Shown: positions 52,029 to 63,548, counted from the first letter of the stretch. The stretch is DNA of 64,000 nucleotides from Streptomyces parvus (GCF_014648875.1 NZ_BMRY01000005.1:124001-188000); one strand, 5' to 3'. Translations and numbers: made by a program. Notes: a model not told the origin generated them from the letters alone.

Positions 52029-53002
52029 CCCTCCACCGGGACGGCGCGCGCGAAGCCGCCGTCCACCATCAGGTTCGCCACGGTCTCCAGCTCCGGCGGA
52101 TTGCCCGCCAGCCGCTCCAGGAAGGCGTCGAAGTCCGAACCGCAGGGCAGCAGCAGCCGCTCCACACGCTCCTGGACACTCCAGCCGTCCTGATCCCGGG
52201 CGTCGTCGTACGGGCAGAACCACACCGAGCCGACATCCTGGCCGCGCACCTTCACGGCGAGAATCCCGCCCTGGACGAACGCGACGCCCAGGAAGTCCTT
52301 GGTGAAGTGATCCCGCAGACACTTGTTCACGTACACCAGGTCGTTCATCGCGGCTTCGTCACGCACCGTGAAGAACGGCTGGTCCACCAGCAGCCCCAGT
52401 TCCGCGTCCAGCGCCGCGCCCACGGGGGCCGAACCGCCCGCCGCCTTGAGGAACGAGCGGTACGCGCCGGGCAGCCGGTAGCCGAGGTCCTCCTCGACCC
52501 CCTGAACCTGCTGTTCGGTCACCGCGCCGGCGCCCTTGGGCAGCCGGAAGTGCGCCGGACGGGTCTCCTGCAACGGGCGCGTGCCACGCCGGTGCTGGTC
52601 CACGTCCGTGCCCGCGAGGCCGGCGTGATGACGCAGCAGCGCCTTCACCTCGACCGGCACCAGCTCCATGCGCCGGCCGCCGGGCACGTGGTGCCACGTC
52701 CAGCCGTGCGGGGTCGCCACCGCGGGAATCGTGTCCCACAGGTCGTGTCCGCTCGCCGCCATCGCCGCGTTCGCCGACACGTAGTCGGTCAGGCGCAGCT
52801 CGTCGATACCGAAACCCGGAGGCGGATCGGCGATCTCGGCCGCGGCGCGCGCGTACGGCGAGAGAACCGGGTGGCCGCTCCCGTCCATCCGCACCCCACC
52901 GGGGTGCCGGGACGCCCGGACCGGATCCGGGAAACTCACGACCTGCCCGGCATAGGCGGCGTTCGGTGGCGCGGCTTGCTGCCCGAGCCGACCTGTCGTC
53001 AT
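52025..53002 (-). CDS. WHH-type nuclease-like domain fused to SMI1/KNR4 (SUKH) domain
   Basis: This 325-aa protein has two parts. Residues about 95-135 read GWTWHHVPGGRRMELVPVEVKALLRHHAG, matching the WHH clade of HNH/EndoVII nucleases (WHH at 103-105, His 125 and 126), a common toxin warhead. Residues about 161-320 form a SUKH/SMI1-KNR4 domain (VEEDLGYRLPGAYRSFLKAAGGSAPV, VAFVQGGILAVKV), normally the cognate immunity fold. Toxin and immunity in one chain is unusual. No secretion signal is present. It is the first gene of a leftward two-gene unit, divergent from the YwqJ/SUKH-3 pair. Confidence 0.82.
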   Translation of the reverse strand: MTTGRLGQQAAPPNAAYAGQVVSFPDPVRASRHPGGVRMDGSGHPVLSPYARAAAEIADPPPGFGIDELRLTDYVSANAAMAASGHDLWDTIPAVATPHGWTWHHVPGGRRMELVPVEVKALLRHHAGLAGTDVDQHRRGTRPLQETRPAHFRLPKGAGAVTEQQVQGVEEDLGYRLPGAYRSFLKAAGGSAPVGAALDAELGLLVDQPFFTVRDEAAMNDLVYVNKCLRDHFTKDFLGVAFVQGGILAVKVRGQDVGSVWFCPYDDARDQDGWSVQERVERLLLPCGSDFDAFLERLAGNPPELETVANLMVDGGFARAVPVEG

Positions 53003-53237
53003 GGCTGATGCCCCCTGCTGCGTCCGGTGTTCCGCACAGCCTAAGCGGTGGGGCAACAGGGGACCCCGCCCCGCCGGTTCCGTCACGAACGGTCACATTC
53101 GCGTGACGGTGAGGCGACGGTCCCGCACCACCGGGCGACACGCAGACACGTTTCCCCGCCCCAGCTTCCCCACCACCCGGCACATTTGGCAGGCTGTCCC
53201 CGCAACTCGGGGGATTGCAGGGAGGGACGTCAGCACG
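53003..53237. promoter_or_regulatory. Divergent promoter region of the SUKH locus
   Basis: These 235 bases lie between the leftward WHH-SUKH gene and the rightward YwqJ-type gene and must carry both promoters. They include GGTCACATTCGCGTGACGGTGAGGCG around 53090, with an imperfect TCAC/GTGA dyad, and an AGGGAGGGACG ribosome site before 53238. No gene is seen. Confidence 0.4.
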
Positions 53238-53762
53238 ATGCATTCAGCACAAACCGTCACATCAGGGGATCCACGCCTCACCTGGAGCGCTACCGGGACC
53301 AGCCGTACGCCCCGACTGATCCACCGCCGCGACGGGATCCTCCCCGCCGTGGCCGCCGCGCTGTCCGTCCGGGGCGAGACGCTGACCTGCACCGCGGGCA
53401 AGGGGGACCAGCCGCCGGTGCTGCACCCGCTCGTCCAGGACTTCCTCGACGCCCTCACCAGCGGCCAGCGCGAGCGCTTCACCGGCCGCTGCCCCGAAGC
53501 GATACTGCTCTCCCGCCACCTCACCGCCGCCGAGACCGGGCGCTCCAAACGGGCCCAGCGAAAACCCCTGACCAACGGGGAAGCGCGGCGCGCGCTCAAG
53601 CACGCGCGGATCACCGCACGGCGCATCCGCGAGGACGGCGACCCGCTGCACGGCAGCTACGCACCGCCCTGCCGGTCCTGTTCCGCGCTCCTGTCCCACT
53701 TCGGCGTACGCCCCGTCGACCTGACCTCCACCGGCGCCGCGACCACCGCCGAGAAGGGCTGA
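53238..53762 (+). CDS. YwqJ-type deaminase-like protein
   Basis: This 174-aa protein carries the zinc-site signature of the YwqJ deaminase family: GRCPEAILLSRHL (Cys 85, Glu 87) and PPCRSCSALLSHFGV (Cys 145, Cys 148). In polymorphic toxin systems YwqJ domains are predicted nucleotide or nucleic-acid deaminases. Here the domain stands alone, without a secretion or repeat region, 10 bp before a SUKH-3 immunity gene. This is the toxin/immunity pair of the rightward arm of the locus. Activity is predicted only. Confidence 0.82.
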   Translation: MHSAQTVTSGDPRLTWSATGTSRTPRLIHRRDGILPAVAAALSVRGETLTCTAGKGDQPPVLHPLVQDFLDALTSGQRERFTGRCPEAILLSRHLTAAETGRSKRAQRKPLTNGEARRALKHARITARRIREDGDPLHGSYAPPCRSCSALLSHFGVRPVDLTSTGAATTAEKG

Positions 53763-53772
53763 CCGCCCACCG

Positions 53773-54282
53773 ATGCACGACCGCCAGCAGCACACCTCCA
53801 CCACCCGCTTCTCCGTCGCCGTCGACGCCGCCCTGCGCGAGGCGGGCTGGCAGCCCGGGCGCTGGGACATCCGCCAGGCCGAGGAGTGGGCCGACGCCCT
53901 GCGCTCCCACGCCTCCCCGGCCGGCCACCGGCACGCCGTCTTCCCGGCCGCGGTCGAGGCGTGGGCGGAGTTCGGCGGCCTCCGCATCACCGCGGCCGCC
54001 CCCGGCCGCCACATCGCGCCGACCGCGGTACGCATCGATCCGCTGAGCGGCCTGCACCTGGCCCGTACGCTCGGGGACCTCGGCCGGGCCCTGGAGACGG
54101 AGGTCAGTCCGCTGGGGGCGGAGGGGGAGGAGCAGGCGGTGCTGGCGATCGATACGGAGGGGCGGGTGTACAGCATCGATCACACCGGGGACTGGTTCCT
54201 GGGCCAGGACATCGACGAGGCGCTGACCACCTTGGTAACGGGCACGCAGCCGCCGCGCCTTGCCAGCCCGTCCGGCGTTTGA
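53773..54282 (+). CDS. SUKH-3 family immunity protein
   Basis: This 169-aa protein shows the SUKH-3 pattern (DAALREAGWQPGRWD, AVEAWAEFGGLRI, LDTE-like LAIDTEGRVYSIDHTGDWFLGQDIDEALTTLV). It probably neutralises the YwqJ-type protein encoded 10 bp upstream. The last codons and stop (ASPSGV) lie inside a widespread Streptomyces intergenic repeat (starting 54265), so its C-terminus has been set by the repeat. Confidence 0.85.
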   Translation: MHDRQQHTSTTRFSVAVDAALREAGWQPGRWDIRQAEEWADALRSHASPAGHRHAVFPAAVEAWAEFGGLRITAAAPGRHIAPTAVRIDPLSGLHLARTLGDLGRALETEVSPLGAEGEEQAVLAIDTEGRVYSIDHTGDWFLGQDIDEALTTLVTGTQPPRLASPSGV

Positions 54283-54455
54283 GGACGGAACCGTCGCCTC
54301 GGACGGGCCAGCACCATCACTTCCCCGGACACGGAGGGGTCGCCGCTCCCCACCGCCAGGGTTCCGTCCTCAATCGCCGGACGGGCTTAAAGGGCCAGGC
54401 CTCACGCGCCCCACGGGCAGAGGAAGGCAGCCCTCAATCGCCGGACGGGCTTGAA
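54265..54455. repeat. Three copies of a Streptomyces intergenic repeat (AGCCCGTCCGGCGNTTGAGG)
   Basis: One copy is forward (54265-54291) and two are reverse (54361-54388 and about 54431-54455). The first two form arms of about 27 bp that can pair into a long hairpin between the convergent SUKH-3 and sensor kinase genes. The element contains TGA in both outer copies, giving each gene its stop codon. I recall this 20-mer as extremely common at gene ends in Streptomyces genomes. Confidence 0.85.
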
Positions 54456-55768
54456 AGGCCCACCGGCAGTACCGCCGAGACGCGGAAGCCCCCCGCGTCC
54501 GTCGGGCCGGAAACGAACACGCCCCCCAGCCCCAGCACCCGCTCCCGCATCCCCACCAGCCCGTTCCCCCCGCTCGGCAACCCCGCGTCCGCCGCCGCCG
54601 CGTCCGACGGGCCGTTCTCGACCTGCATCGCGACCTCGGCCTCCCGATGCGCGAGCCGTACCCACGTCTTCGCGCCCGCCGCGTGCTTGTGGACGTTCGT
54701 CAGCGCCTCCTGCACCACCCGGAACGCCGTCTGCTCCACCTCCGGCGGATACGGCCGCAGCTCGCCGTGGACCGTCAGCTCCACCACCATCCCCGCCTGC
54801 CGGGACTGCGCCACCAGCGCCTCCAGCTCGTGCAGCCGCGGCCCGTCCTCCGTCGCGGCGGAGGCGGCGGCCGCCGCGGCCGCCTGCCGTACCGACGCCA
54901 GCGGAACCCCGCCCGCCGCGGCCGGCGCGGTCAGCGCCTCCCCCGTCCGCAGCACCCCGAGCATCTCGCGCAGTTCCGTCAGCGCCTGCCGGCCCATGTC
55001 CCCGACCAGCGCCGCGTTGCGTACGGCCTTCGCCGGGTCCTTCGGGGCGACCGCCTGGAGGGCGGCGGCGTGCACCACCATCAGGCTCACCCGGTGCGCG
55101 ACCACGTCGTGCATCTCCCGGGCGATCCTGGTCCGCTCCTCCGTACGCGCCCACTCGGCCCGCTCCTCGGCCCGGTCCGCGAGCAGCGACAACTCCCGCT
55201 CCAGCGAATCGGCCCGCTCCCGCAGGCTCTCCATCAGACGGCGTCTCGCGCCTATGTAGAGGCCGAGGAGCACGGACGGAGCCGTGAGGCCCACCGCCAT
55301 GAAGACGGACATCAGCGGGACGTACCAGTCCCCCGGACCGAAGTCGGTCTGCTCGGCCACGCTCTGCCGCAGCCGTACGTACGTGATGATGAACGTCCCC
55401 ACCAGCGCCATGCTCGCGAGCACGACGGTGATCCGGCGCGGCACCTCGGAGGCGGCCAGCGTGTACAGGCCGACCAGGGCCATCAGGAAGCCCATCTCGG
55501 CGGGCGTCATCGCGATCGTCAGCAGCACCACGACGATCGGCCAGCGCCGGCGCACCAGCAGCACCGAACCCGCGAGCAGTCCGAACACCACGCCCACCGG
55601 CACCGGAATCCCGGTGTTCCGGGCGAACTCCACCCCCTCCAGGCCACACTCCAGCGCCGATACCAGCGCCAGTCCCACGTCCAGGGCGACACTCCGTCGC
55701 CGCTCCCACCACCAGTAGCCGCGGGTGGTCGATCCCGCCGCCTCCCGGTCTGCCCCCGTTGCGGTCAT
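54434..55768 (-). CDS. NarL-type sensor histidine kinase
   Basis: This 444-aa membrane kinase has five or six hydrophobic segments in the first 180 residues, a HisKA_3 dimerisation segment with the phospho-acceptor His (TRIAREMHDVVAHRVSLMVVH) and a HATPase region (VVQEALTNVHKHA; GNGLVGMRERV). Kinases of this class normally signal to a LuxR-type response regulator, but none is next to it, so it is an orphan in this window. It converges with the SUKH-3 gene. The stop and last residues (SSPSGD) come from the intergenic repeat. Confidence 0.92.
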   Translation of the reverse strand: MTATGADREAAGSTTRGYWWWERRRSVALDVGLALVSALECGLEGVEFARNTGIPVPVGVVFGLLAGSVLLVRRRWPIVVVLLTIAMTPAEMGFLMALVGLYTLAASEVPRRITVVLASMALVGTFIITYVRLRQSVAEQTDFGPGDWYVPLMSVFMAVGLTAPSVLLGLYIGARRRLMESLRERADSLERELSLLADRAEERAEWARTEERTRIAREMHDVVAHRVSLMVVHAAALQAVAPKDPAKAVRNAALVGDMGRQALTELREMLGVLRTGEALTAPAAAGGVPLASVRQAAAAAAASAATEDGPRLHELEALVAQSRQAGMVVELTVHGELRPYPPEVEQTAFRVVQEALTNVHKHAAGAKTWVRLAHREAEVAMQVENGPSDAAAADAGLPSGGNGLVGMRERVLGLGGVFVSGPTDAGGFRVSAVLPVGLSSPSGD

Positions 55769-55927
55769 GGCATCCAGCCTACGGGCGGACGCATCTCAAT
55801 TCCGGGTGACCGGCAACAGCACCCGTCCGGTGATCCCTTCCGTCGTCGCACAGAAGGCGCTTGGTACGGCATAGTGTTGGGTGCCGATCCGGCGAGCCGA
55901 CGCGATGTCCGGTTCGGTCGGAATTGA

Positions 55928-56000
55928 TCCCCCATGGTGTAATCAGGCAGCACTGCGGTTTTTGGTACCGTCTGTTCAGGTTCGAATCCTGATGGGGGAG
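55928..56000 (+). tRNA. tRNA-Gln (anticodon TTG)
   Basis: A cloverleaf can be drawn by hand. The acceptor is TCCCCCA (55928-55934) with TGGGGGA (55993-55999) and discriminator G at 56000. The anticodon stem GCGGT/ACCGT encloses loop TTTTGGT, giving anticodon TTG. The T-arm is TCAGG-TTCGAAT-CCTGA. CCA is not encoded. A hairpin terminator follows. It lies between a sensor kinase gene and glmU, as I recall in other Streptomyces. Confidence 0.93.
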
Positions 56001-56011
56001 CTTCGACACGA

Positions 56012-56038
56012 GGGCCCCGACCACACCGGTCGGGGCCC
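56012..56038 (+). terminator. Terminator of the tRNA-Gln gene
   Basis: An 11-bp perfect stem (GGGCCCCGACC at 56012-56022 with GGTCGGGGCCC at 56028-56038) and ACACC loop is followed by TTCCCCGTTTCC, twelve bases after the tRNA end. Confidence 0.88.
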
Positions 56039-56109
56039 TTCCCCGTTTCCCGCCGAAACACCCCCGGTATCCTGCGGATGACCACCACCCGAAGCCGAAG
56101 GGCACATCC

Positions 56110-57558
56110 GTGAGCGCAACCAGCCCGGCAGCCGTCGTCGTCCTCGCAGCGGGTGAGGGCACCCGTATGAAGTCGAAGACCCCCAAGGTTCTGCACGAGA
56201 TCTCCGGGCGCTCGCTCGTCGGACATGTCGTCGCCGCCGCCCGTGAGCTGGACCCCCAGCATCTCGTCGTGGTCGTCGGACACGCCAGTGAGCAGGTCAC
56301 CGCCCATCTGAACGCCGGCGACGCCCCCGTGCGCACCGCCTTCCAGGCCGAGCAGAACGGCACCGGGCACGCCGTCCGCATGGGGCTCGAAGAGCTCGGC
56401 GGGACCGTCGACGGCACCGTGATCGTCGTGTGCGGCGACACCCCGCTGCTCTCCGGCGAGACGCTCGGCGCCCTCGCCGCCACCCACGCCGCCGACGCCA
56501 ACGCGGTGACCGTCCTGACCGCCGAGGTCCCGGACTCCACCGGCTACGGGCGGATCGTGCGCGACCCCGCCACCGGCGCGGTCACCGAGATCGTCGAGCA
56601 CAAGGACGCCACCGACGAGCAGCGGGCGATCCTGGAGATCAACTCCGGGGTGTTCGCGTTCGACGGGCGGCTGCTGGGCGACGCGCTGGGCAAGGTGCGC
56701 ACCGACAACAGCCAGGGCGAGGAGTACCTCACCGACGTGCTGTCCATCCTCCGCGAGGCCGGGCACCGCGTCGGGGCGTCCGTGGCGGGCGACCACCGCG
56801 AGATCCTCGGCATCAACAACCGGCTCCAGCTGGCCGAGGCCCGCCGACTGCTGAACGAGCGGCTGATGGAGCGGGCCATGCTCGCGGGCGTGACCGTCGT
56901 CGACCCGGCGTCCACGCTGATCGACGCGACCGTCACGTACGAGCGCGACGCGGTCGTGCACCCGGGGACGCAGCTGCTCGGCTCCACGCATCTCGGGGAG
57001 GACTCCGAGGTCGGCCCCAACTCCCGGATCGAGAACACCCTCGTCGGCGCCGGCGCCCGCGTCGACAACGCCGTGACGCTCTCGGCCGAGGTCGGGCCCG
57101 GGGCGTCGGTCGGCCCGTACGCCTACCTGCGGCCGGGGACGCGGCTGGGGACGAAGGCCAAGGCCGGTACGTACGTGGAGATGAAGAACGCCACGATCGG
57201 GGAGGGGACGAAGGTCCCGCACCTGAGCTACGTCGGCGACGCCACCATCGGCGACCACACCAACATCGGCGCGGCGAGCGTCTTCGTGAACTACGACGGT
57301 GTGGCCAAGCACCACACGACGATCGGCTCCCACTGCCGTACCGGATCGGACAATATGTTTGTGGCACCGGTCACGGTCGGGGACGGGGTCTACACCGCCG
57401 CCGGGTCGGTCATCACGAAGGACGTGCCGTCCGGTTCGCTGGCCGTGGCACGGGGCCAGCAGCGGAATATCGAGGGTTGGGTAGCCCGGAAGCGTCCGGG
57501 CAGCGCCGCCGCGCAGGCCGCTCAGGCGTCGTCGCGGGAGCCCGACGGGCAAAGCTGA
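56110..57558 (+). CDS. glmU: Bifunctional N-acetylglucosamine-1-phosphate uridyltransferase / glucosamine-1-phosphate acetyltransferase GlmU
   Basis: GlmU makes UDP-GlcNAc for peptidoglycan in two steps. The 482-aa protein has the N-terminal uridyltransferase (LAAGEGTRMKSKTPKVLHEI; VCGDTPLL) and, from about residue 260, the left-handed beta-helix acetyltransferase with hexapeptide repeats. The catalytic region NYDGVAKHHTTIG contains the conserved NYDG and His. The last 25 residues are an unconserved tail. Start GTG 56110. It is a core gene followed by prs at 120 bp. Confidence 0.97.
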   Translation: MSATSPAAVVVLAAGEGTRMKSKTPKVLHEISGRSLVGHVVAAARELDPQHLVVVVGHASEQVTAHLNAGDAPVRTAFQAEQNGTGHAVRMGLEELGGTVDGTVIVVCGDTPLLSGETLGALAATHAADANAVTVLTAEVPDSTGYGRIVRDPATGAVTEIVEHKDATDEQRAILEINSGVFAFDGRLLGDALGKVRTDNSQGEEYLTDVLSILREAGHRVGASVAGDHREILGINNRLQLAEARRLLNERLMERAMLAGVTVVDPASTLIDATVTYERDAVVHPGTQLLGSTHLGEDSEVGPNSRIENTLVGAGARVDNAVTLSAEVGPGASVGPYAYLRPGTRLGTKAKAGTYVEMKNATIGEGTKVPHLSYVGDATIGDHTNIGAASVFVNYDGVAKHHTTIGSHCRTGSDNMFVAPVTVGDGVYTAAGSVITKDVPSGSLAVARGQQRNIEGWVARKRPGSAAAQAAQASSREPDGQS

Positions 57559-57678
57559 CCGGAAACAGGTGCGCCGGTGACGGCGTACCGTGATAGATGC
57601 TCACCCCATTTCGGCTGGCTCGTTGCACATCGGGACCTATGCGTGCAGCGCCAGATACACGTCTGAGGAGACTGTGCT

Positions 57679-58656
57679 GTGACCGGGATCAAGACGACCG
57701 GCGAGAAGAAACTGATGCTCTTCTCCGGCCGCGCCCACCCCGAGCTGGCCGAGGAGGTCGCCCATCAGCTGGGAGTCGGTCTCGTGCCGACGAAGGCCTT
57801 CGATTTCGCCAACGGTGAGATCTATGTGCGGTTCCAGGAGTCGGCACGTGGCGCGGACTGCTTCCTGATCCAGAGCCACACGGCTCCGATCAACAAGTGG
57901 ATCATGGAGCAGCTGATCATGCTGGACGCGCTGAAGCGCGCGTCGGCCCGCTCCATCACGGTGATCGTGCCGTTCTACGGGTACGCCCGCCAGGACAAGA
58001 AGCACAAGGGCCGCGAGCCGATCTCGGCCCGTCTGGTGGCGGACCTGATGAAGACGGCGGGTGCGGACCGGATCCTCACCGTCGATCTGCACACGGACCA
58101 GATCCAGGGCTTCTTCGACGGCCCGGTGGACCACCTGTTCGCGCTGCCGATCCTGGCGGACTACGTGGGTGCGAAGGTCGACCGTTCCAAGCTGACGATC
58201 GTGTCGCCGGACGCGGGCCGCGTGCGGGTCGCCGACCGCTGGTGCGACCGGCTGGACGCGCCGCTGGCGATCGTGCACAAGCGCCGCGACAAGGACGTGC
58301 CGAACCAGGTCTCCGTCCACGAGGTCGTCGGCAACGTCGAGGGCCGGGTCTGTGTGCTGGTCGACGACATGATCGACACCGGTGGCACGATCTGCGCCGC
58401 CGCGGACGCCCTGTTCGCGCACGGCGCCGAGGACGTCATCGTGACGGCGACGCACGGCGTCCTGTCGGGTCCGGCGGCCGACCGGCTGAAGAACTCGAAG
58501 GTGAGCGAGTTCGTGTTCACGGACACGCTGCCGACCCCGGGCGAGCTGGAGCTGGACAAGATCACGGTGCTCTCGATCGCGCCGACGATCGCGCGCGCGG
58601 TGCGTGAGGTGTTCGAGGACGGTTCGGTGACGAGCCTCTTCGAGGAGCAGGGCTGA
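57679..58656 (+). CDS. prs: Ribose-phosphate pyrophosphokinase (PRPP synthetase)
   Basis: This enzyme transfers pyrophosphate from ATP to ribose 5-phosphate, supplying PRPP for nucleotides, His, Trp and NAD. In 325 aa it shows FANGEIYVR, FYGYARQDKKHKGREPISARLVADL, the catalytic YARQDK region, the PRPP-binding loop VLVDDMIDTGGTI and LHTDQIQGFFDGPVDHL. GTG 57679 follows GAGGAG. It stands between glmU and rplY, the usual actinomycete order. Confidence 0.97.
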   Translation: MTGIKTTGEKKLMLFSGRAHPELAEEVAHQLGVGLVPTKAFDFANGEIYVRFQESARGADCFLIQSHTAPINKWIMEQLIMLDALKRASARSITVIVPFYGYARQDKKHKGREPISARLVADLMKTAGADRILTVDLHTDQIQGFFDGPVDHLFALPILADYVGAKVDRSKLTIVSPDAGRVRVADRWCDRLDAPLAIVHKRRDKDVPNQVSVHEVVGNVEGRVCVLVDDMIDTGGTICAAADALFAHGAEDVIVTATHGVLSGPAADRLKNSKVSEFVFTDTLPTPGELELDKITVLSIAPTIARAVREVFEDGSVTSLFEEQG

Positions 58657-58876
58657 GCGGAGCAGGTCTGACCGCCTGAGCGGTCCCTGTTGATCCACTT
58701 TGGGGTGCGGCCTCCCCGCCGGGTAGACTCAGCGAGTTGCTCGGCGAGGGAGGCCGTACCCACGTGTACGGCGGTCCGTTATCGACGCGCTCTTCGTAGC
58801 AGGCCTGTCGTGGGCCGGGTGACCGTTCGAGTTCCGTCACCCCCGACGGCTCTCCGTACCTGACGAGGAGTGCAAC

Positions 58877-59467
58877 ATGGCCGAGATCAAGCTCGCCACC
58901 GAGGTCCGTACCGAGTTCGGCAAGGGCGCCGCCCGCCGTGTCCGTCGTGCCGACCGCGTTCCCGGTGTCGTTTACGGCCACGGCGCCGAGCCCGTCCACG
59001 TCACGCTGCCGGGCCACGAGCTGCTGCTCGCGCTGCGTACCGCCAACGTGCTGATCGGTCTGGAGATCGACGGCAAGAACGCTCTGGTCATCCCGAAGGC
59101 CGTGCAGCGCCACCCCCTCAAGGGCACCATCGAGCACGTCGACCTGCTCACCGTGAAGCGCGGCGAGAAGGTCCAGGTCGAGATCGCGGTGCACGCCGAG
59201 GGCGACCTGGCGCCGGGCGCCAACCTGCTGGAGTTCGTCCAGAACACCCTGCTGGTCGAGGCCGAGGCCACCCACATCCCCGAGTCCGTCACGGTCTCCG
59301 TCGCGGGCCTGGACGCCGGTGACTCGATCGTCGCCAAGGACATCGCGCTGCCCAAGGGCTCGACGCTGGCCGGCGACGAGGACGCCATCGTGATCCAGGT
59401 CGTCGCCGCGCAGGCCGAGGAGCCGGCCGCCGAAGAGGCCGCCGAGGGCGAGACCGCCGAGGCCTGA
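58877..59467 (+). CDS. rplY: 50S ribosomal protein L25/general stress protein Ctc
   Basis: This 196-aa protein binds 5S rRNA. The N-terminal L25 domain (ATEVRTEFGKGAARRVRRADRVPGVVYGHG) is followed by the TL5/Ctc C-terminal beta domain (ESVTVSVAGLDAGDSIVAKDIALPKGSTL) and an acidic Ala/Glu tail. The leader region 58690-58876 contains several short inverted repeats and may be regulatory. A strong terminator follows the gene. Confidence 0.96.
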   Translation: MAEIKLATEVRTEFGKGAARRVRRADRVPGVVYGHGAEPVHVTLPGHELLLALRTANVLIGLEIDGKNALVIPKAVQRHPLKGTIEHVDLLTVKRGEKVQVEIAVHAEGDLAPGANLLEFVQNTLLVEAEATHIPESVTVSVAGLDAGDSIVAKDIALPKGSTLAGDEDAIVIQVVAAQAEEPAAEEAAEGETAEA

Positions 59468-59513
59468 GCCTCGCGGTCCACCCGCAGCACCTCTGTTCCA
59501 CCTGCTTGACTGA

Positions 59514-59549
59514 CGGGGTGGTGGTTCCCTTCCGGGAGCCGCCGCCCCG
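59514..59549 (+). terminator. Terminator after rplY
   Basis: A 16-bp stem with three G-T pairs (CGGGGTGGTGGTTCCC at 59514-59529 with GGGAGCCGCCGCCCCG at 59534-59549) and TTCC loop is followed by TTTG, between rplY and pth. Confidence 0.82.
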
Positions 59550-59612
59550 TTTGCCTGTGCCGTACGCCGTAAGTCCTGTGCCGTATGCCGTATGTGAGGA
59601 GACCGAGCGCTG

Positions 59613-60206
59613 ATGTCCGACGCCACCGACCCCTGGCTCATCGTGGGCCTGGGCAATCCGGGTCCCGACTACGCGGCGAACCGGCACAACGTCGGGTTCA
59701 TGGTCGCCGACCTGCTGGCGACCCGGATCGGCGGGAAGTTCAAGCGGGCGCAGAAGGCACAGGCGCAGGTCGTGGAGGGGCGGATCGGTCCGCCGGGTCC
59801 GGCGAGCCGGCGGGTGGTGCTGGTGAAGCCGATGTCGTACATGAATCTGTCGGGCGGTCCGGTGACGGCGCTGCGCGACTTCTACAAGGTGCCCACCGAC
59901 CATGTCGTGGCCGTCCATGACGAACTGGACGTCGACTACGGGGCGCTGCGGCTGAAGCTCGGCGGCGGGGACAACGGGCACAACGGGCTGAAGTCGATGA
60001 CGAAGGCGATGGGTCCGGACTATCACCGGGTGCGGTTCGGGATCGGGCGGCCGCCGGGGCGGATGCAGGTCGCGGACTTCGTGCTGAAGGACTTCTCGTC
60101 GACCGAGCGCAAGGAACTGGCGTTCCTGGTGGACCGGTCGGCGGACGCGGTGGAGTGTCTGCTGGCGGAAGGTCTGGAGCGGGCGCAGAGCGCGTACAAC
60201 TCCTGA
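59613..60206 (+). CDS. pth: Peptidyl-tRNA hydrolase
   Basis: Pth recycles peptidyl-tRNA that has dropped from the ribosome. This 197-aa protein has the full family pattern: VGLGNPGPDYAANRHNVGFM (with catalytic His), KPMSYMNLSGGPV, VVAVHDELDVDYG (catalytic Asp), GGGDNGHNGLKSM and RFGIGRPPGRMQVADFVL. It starts at ATG 59613. Its last five codons (AYNS plus stop) are duplicated 38 bp downstream as non-coding sequence. Confidence 0.97.
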   Translation: MSDATDPWLIVGLGNPGPDYAANRHNVGFMVADLLATRIGGKFKRAQKAQAQVVEGRIGPPGPASRRVVLVKPMSYMNLSGGPVTALRDFYKVPTDHVVAVHDELDVDYGALRLKLGGGDNGHNGLKSMTKAMGPDYHRVRFGIGRPPGRMQVADFVLKDFSSTERKELAFLVDRSADAVECLLAEGLERAQSAYNS

Positions 60207-60319
60207 GCCACGAGCGCCCCTCCCCCGCCGCGTACAACTCCTGACATTCCTGGTGCTGCTGGGGCGTTTTTCGGCCATAGGTTGACCGCGGGTGCGGGTC
60301 TGGCCAAGGATCTGCCCCC

Positions 60320-60790
60320 ATGAAGCGGAGCACTTCCCACCGGGCGGCGGCAGCGGGGCGGCGGATGGCCATGGGGCTGGTCGTCCTGGTGCTGCTGGTC
60401 GCGGGTGCGTGGTCGTCGTGGGACACCGCGCACCACATCGTTCTGGCCAAGGGCCGTGACCACGGGACCGTGACCGTGACGGGGTGCGGCGAGGAGAAGT
60501 GCACCGGGGCGTTCACCCCTGACTCGGTGTCGCGGGAGCGCCCGCGGGTGACCCTGGACCGGTCCGTCGCGGCGCGTGAGGGGGATCGTTTCCCCGTGGT
60601 GGTGAAGCCCGGTTCCGATGCGGTGGTCCGCACGGGGTTGCCGGGCTTTCTGCATGCCTGGGTGCCGCTCGCCGGGGCGCTGCTGCTGGCCGCGTTCGTG
60701 ATCGGCGGCGGGCTGCGGATGGCGCGGACCGCTTGGGGCGTGGGAACGGCGGGGGCGGCCCTGCTGGTCGCGACGTTCGTCGCGCTGTAG
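60320..60790 (+). CDS. Small membrane protein of unknown function
   Basis: This 156-aa protein has a signal-anchor at residues 15-35 (MAMGLVVLVLLVAGAWSSW), an extracytoplasmic loop of about 75 residues with the pair CGEEKC and a mainly beta pattern, then two C-terminal membrane segments (AWVPLAGALLLAAFVIGG and TAWGVGTAGAALLVATFVAL). The family is not known to me. I recall an equivalent small gene between pth and ppc in other Streptomyces. It converges with ppc. Confidence 0.75.
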   Translation: MKRSTSHRAAAAGRRMAMGLVVLVLLVAGAWSSWDTAHHIVLAKGRDHGTVTVTGCGEEKCTGAFTPDSVSRERPRVTLDRSVAAREGDRFPVVVKPGSDAVVRTGLPGFLHAWVPLAGALLLAAFVIGGGLRMARTAWGVGTAGAALLVATFVAL

Positions 60791-60818
60791 CAGGACCGCC
60801 CGTTCGCCTACGCGGTGG

Positions 60819-63548
<2,730 letters not shown>

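Noticed and set aside
55928..56000. tRNA-Gln as a phage or element attachment site
   Set aside because: No integrase, no repeated tRNA 3' end and no mobile genes were found on either side.
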